Below are positions 59,861 through 64,000 of a DNA stretch of 64,000 bases, piece after piece. Below the pieces are notes generated by a model. That model was not told the origin of the DNA, searched no databases, and was given only the letters and a program-made list of their open reading frames with translations. This DNA comes from Magnolia sinica (Eukaryota > Streptophyta > Magnoliopsida > Magnoliales > Magnoliaceae). The stretch is taken from positions 38,755,501 through 38,819,500 of the forward strand of contig NC_080574.1 of NCBI RefSeq assembly GCF_029962835.1, given 5' to 3'. Numbering within the stretch: the first letter of the stretch is position 1; every line of letters begins with the position of its first letter. The position numbers and the translations under genes are program-made.

Positions 59861-61370
59861 ATGGGGACTTCTCCTCACAGGCACCAGCGGAGGGTGGTTG
59901 TGGGTGCGTGTTTCTCTAGTATCCAAATATTTTATGAGGACATCCAAGCACCTTACAGGGTATGCCAAAGGAGGAGATCAGCTCCAATTTCACTTTGGCT
60001 TAGTGACCACTACATGGGCCCAAGTGGGCCACATTGAAGACCCCACATGCATGATCGTGTATCTTCAAAGACCCTTCACTAGGAAGACACATGTGGGTTG
60101 CTTATTGAGGAGTTTGGGCTGTTGAATTGCGAGGACACGTCGATCGGACGATTGGATCTTGAGGACACTTTGATCGGACGATTGGATCTTCAGGACGCTT
60201 TGATCGAACAGTTAGAACATTGTGATCTTATATCACATTGATCGTAGACTTTAGGATGTTTTAGATTTATTTCTTTTATTTGGTTGATTATTCATGTTGG
60301 ATTTGTTTTGATACTTTGTTAAGATTAGGGGGTTAAGAACAAATGTCATTTCATTGAGCGTCCTTATGTGAGGATTTTCATCTGAGCGCCTTTTTGTAAA
60401 AAGCCCCTCTTGGGACTACAAAAAGATTGGATATTCAACCCTAGCCCATTATTGAACGTTTTGAATTATTAAAATTAAAATAAAAAATAAAAATAAAAAT
60501 AAAAACACCTCTCTTGCTTTGAGATAGAAAATTTATTGTGAATGGAGATTGATAGTGTGATGCCAATGTGTGAGGCATAATCTATCATCTTTGTTTCTCT
60601 TTGAAAATGTATCTCTCTTATCTTTCTAATCTTCTTCTCAAATCCTTCTTTTCTTCTCCAAACCCTAAATCCCTTTACTCTATCCTTCTAAACCTAAATT
60701 CATTGCCCCAAACCCATCTTTTCTTATTCCTCACTCCACTAAACCCAACCCATCACCATCAGCCCCTACATGTACGCACTACATGTCCATACTAGTCAGT
60801 TCGTACATCTGTACAGACAGGGCTTTACAACCGTATGGTCAGCCCCTTCTCTCCGTTTTTCTTCCCTTTCTTCATTTCTTCTTCCTTTCCCTTAAACTCT
60901 AGCCTAAAACCCTAGCTCCCATTCACCTATAAACCCTAGTTTTCTTAATTTTCCTAAGCCCTAATCCCCAATTCCCTAAGAAATCATAATTCCCTATTTC
61001 CTATAAAATCCTAAATTCCCAAATCCTTCCGAAGTCCTAATTCCTTTCAAATCCTTAACTTTACATTCTCAAACCCTTACCCCAGATTATTAAATCCTCA
61101 ACCCTAGAGAGACCAAATCAGCCCCTTTGAATTAGACCTAAGCCTATGCTAAAGTGGAAGTTCTACCTTCCATTGACCCTTTGAAATTCATTTTACATAG
61201 CTTAGTTTATTATGGTGTTGTGATTTAGCTTGGTATCTGAATTTTATTGTTTATTCATTTTCTTAGATTTGTGGTAGGTTAGTATATTTTATGCTTTGAA
61301 TTGCTCTTTAATACGTCTATAATTTCTCTGCATCATATTTAGTCTAGATCACACGTCCTGCATCAAGATT
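59861..61370. mobile_element. Unclassified repeat inserted between L1 ORF1 and ORF2
   Basis: Base composition changes from purine-rich to AT- and CT-rich. It includes 'aaaccctaaat' and 'ctaaaaccctagc' leader-like words near 60660 and 60905, and ends near 'cacacgtcctgcatca' (61351), an LTR-like end. No coding domain and no confirmed start or target duplication. It may be a solo LTR. Confidence 0.35.
60131..60220. repeat. 30-bp tandem repeat, three units
   Basis: Units at 60131, 60161 and 60191 of pattern 'gaggacactttgatcggacg' then 'attggatctt'. The first two differ by two bases and the third is more diverged. Confidence 0.9.
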
Positions 61371-61676
61371 GCTAAGGAAGTCAGTTTCGGTGACCAAATG
61401 GTGAAAGCTAGCAGAAAAATATGGCTTAAAGTGGCGATGCACCAAGTGGGTAGGATGGTGGGCATTGCTTTTGGCAACAAGGTAGAAGATTATTATGTAT
61501 TATTCCTTTTTGTGAAGGAGAAGTTAAGTCAAATGCCTTAACCTCCACCTCAGAGGAAGATCCAACGATCCCTGGAGGCCAGAGAGAGCTAGTAAGTCTT
61601 ATTTCAGATGTCAATTTCTTAGCTAGGGAATATGAGTCTTGAGCTAAGAAGGGAAGGAGGGGAAGTTAGTGCCCAA

Positions 61677-64000
61677 ATGAAGATTTTATGTTGGAACGTA
61701 AGGGGGTTGGGTTGCTGCAAAAGAGGAGAAAAATTAATGATATCTACCATAGGTGGAAGCCTCGGGTGAACTCTTTCCAAAAGTCCAAGATGCAGGCCAT
61801 AGACAAAAAGCTTATGGATTCTCTATGGAAAGTGTCCCCAAAGGAGTGGGTGGTTATTAAGTTTATTGGGTCATTCGAGGGGATTCTGGTCGCTTAGGAT
61901 TCTAATATCTAGGCCAAGGAGGCTTATTGGGGAGGGCCCTTCTCGTTGTCGATGTTTCTTGGGGATGTTATGTCTAGATTCCAGTGATGCTTCATGGCAG
62001 TGTATGGGCCGAATCAAGCTGTGAGGAGGTGCGACTTATTGGAGAAGCTCAATTTCATGCGTGAGAGGTTTGTCTTCCCTTGGAATATAAGAGGTGACTT
62101 CAACATGGCAAGATTTTCTTTTGAAAAGTCCAACAAGGGCAAGATTACACGCGGTATGGAGGAGTTCTCATCGTGGGTTGACAAGCACGGGTGGGTGGAC
62201 CTTTTGATGGTGGATGGAAAGTATTATTGGTGGACCAGGCAAGTAAAGCCAATGATGTCTAGGTTAGATAAATTCTTGTTGTCAGTAGAGTGGGTGGAGA
62301 AATTCCCATTGGCCTCTTTAAGAGGGTTGCTAAAACTTGTCTCAAATCATCGTCCCATTTTGCTGTAGCTAGAGGTGGAGAGTTGGGGGGCCAAAGTTCG
62401 AGCTATCATGGCTAAAGGTGGAAAGGTTTGATGACCTCATTAAAGAATGATGGATTTCCTTACTATTGAGGATTATGCCAAGTTTTGGATAAGTCAAAAG
62501 CGAAAGCTTCTGAAAGGGAAAATCATTTCTTGGAAGATGAAATTCCCGAGGAGGCATTAGGGGGAGATGGATGATCTACAGAAAGGAATTCACGCCCTCG
62601 ATATAAAGGAGGAATACTTAGGAGGTATCAAAGGAAGAAATGAACCAAAGGGCATGGCTATCTCAAGAATATTAGAGTCATCTTAAGGAGGAAGAGATCA
62701 AATGAAAGCAGCATTCGAGGTCCACTTGGTTAGAGAGGGATAAAAACACTAGATTATTTCATAGTACCGTCACGACGCATGCAAGATGCAGTAAGATTGG
62801 TGGTGGTGTTGAGGATGGCAAAAGAATCAACGAAAAAGATCGGGTGTGCATATCGGTGGTCAAATTATACAAGCCCTTGATGGATGAGCTCAAGATTTGT
62901 GGTCTTTCCAAAGTTGAAATTGCATCAATTGAGAGGCCGTTCTCGGAGGATGAAGTCAAGGTTGTTGTGGAATCTTTGGAAAAGGATAAGGGCCCGGGTC
63001 GCAATGGTTTCCCATTAGCCTTCTATCAGGAATTCTAGGAGGTGGTTAGAGGGGAATATATCATGAGCTTCATGTCGGAATTCTATCCAAGGGAATGTTT
63101 GTCGATGGAGTTAGGAGCGCCATTCATAGTCATGATCCCAAAGGTCACTGAGAGGAACACTTGAAAGATTTCAGCCTGATTACCCTGATTGGAGAGTTGT
63201 ACAAGATCCTTGTGTTGGCTTTAAGATTTCGAGCAGTTTTGGTGAGAGTTGTATCTAAGAATCAGGGTGCCTTTATTGTGTGGAGAGATCATTAATAGTG
63301 TTCTTATAGCACACAAGTGCGTCAACTCTCAATACAAGGACAGAGGTAAAGACAATTTGTAAATTAGATTTGGAGAAAGCTCATAATCACATCAACCGGA
63401 AGTTTTTCAATTGCATGCTAAGACTAATAGGTTGTGGGCCGAGATGGAGAGGGTGGATTAGAGAGTGTATCAGTTCAGCTGCTTTTCCAACTTCGTGAAT
63501 GGATCTCCCAAAGGGTACTTTAAGCCTTCGAGGGGAATAAGGCAAGGCAATCCTCTCTCCCTATTTGTTTGTGGTGGTGGTCGAGGCCTTGGGAAGGATG
63601 TTAGCTAAAGGGTAGGAGGTTGGCCTCTTTCGTAGGTTTAAGATAGATAAGGTGAATCCCTCAATCTCCAATCTCTAGTTCATTGATGACACTCTTTATC
63701 TTTTGTGAAGTTGAGGAGGCTATGGTGGAAAAGTTCAGAATGATCATCCTATACTTTTAAGCTATATCGGTCTCAACTTGAACGTAACCAAGAGCGAGAT
63801 TTTGGAAGTTTGCATGTCTAGGGAGGAGGTCGCTCAGTTGGCAAGGGTTTTTTGGTTGTCGATACTCGAGAGAGGACCTTTCCCTTGACTTATCTAGGGC
63901 TTCCTTTCTGTATTGGGAAACCGGCGAACCACTTGTGGGACAAGGTGGTGGAGCGGTTCAAAAGGAAGTTGGCTAAATGTCAGTGCCGGTACTCATCTCT
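61677..64000 (+). pseudogene. L1 LINE ORF2 (endonuclease and reverse transcriptase), runs off the window
   Basis: Opens at 61677 with MKILCWNVRGLG, the usual start of the apurinic-type endonuclease. After a frame change it continues with CFMAVYGPNQAVRRCDLLEKL, GDFNMARF and the terminal VSNHRPILL (62331-62366, where the usual SDH is SNH). The reverse transcriptase follows: KDKGPGRNGFPLAFYQ near 62985-63030, LDLEKAHNHI near 63368, RGIRQGNPLSLF near 63533, and the catalytic region FIDDTLYLL near 63680, where the usual Ala before DD is Ile. The protein nicks target DNA and copies element RNA at the nick. Many stops and frameshifts make it inactive. The C-terminus lies beyond 64000. Confidence 0.9.

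Overview
The window looks like intergenic DNA from a large, repeat-rich flowering-plant nuclear genome. Nearly everything recognisable is transposable-element debris: Ty3/gypsy and Ty1/copia LTR retrotransposons, L1 and RTE LINEs, SINEs, a hAT transposase pseudogene and many MITEs. No tRNA, rRNA or bacterial-type feature was seen. About a dozen short inverted-repeat elements are built from motifs such as 'gtgggccc', 'tggaccacac' and 'atggatgga'. Elements of this look are, to my knowledge, common in magnoliid-type genomes, but that is only a weak hint to taxonomy. The one host gene I can support is an F-box gene at 51938-53010, which carries an apparent one-base frameshift.

Layout: 1-5165, the end of a plus-strand LTR cutting into a decayed minus-strand Ty3/gypsy element (RT start, protease, gag, primer site, 5' LTR). 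5678-8180, GGGCCC-type MITEs. 8560-16235, a second decayed minus-strand Ty3/gypsy element (3' LTR, integrase, RNase H, RT, gag), bracketed by related LTR-like direct repeats and holding a 46-bp tandem array. 16607-29073, MITEs, microsatellites and a SINE, with no gene. 29074-35623, a Ty1/copia element on the minus strand with both LTRs. 35624-40610, a SINE within a 50-bp tandem repeat, MITEs and a gypsy solo LTR. 40611-45234, a three-layer nest of a solo LTR inside a hAT transposase gene inside a hAT-like element. 45235-51690, MITEs, one with a minisatellite core, and a copia solo LTR. 51938-53010, the F-box gene. 54255-55038, an L1 3' tail. 55456-57192, an RTE LINE with a clear target duplication, itself invaded by a MULE-type MITE and a miniature LTR element. 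57762-64000, a MULE-type MITE and a decayed L1 LINE with an RRM-type ORF1 and an ORF2 running off the window, split by an unclassified repeat.

The genes do not form a pathway. What the sequence records is an insertion history, and in several places target-site duplications and resumed reading frames let the order of events be read directly. I found no convincing undescribed functional system. The most unusual structures are the miniature LTR element whose LTRs contain a copy of its own internal segment (56442-57153), the minisatellite-bearing MITE (45824-46937) and the triple nest (40611-45234). All boundaries and similarities come from reading by eye, without alignment software or database searches.
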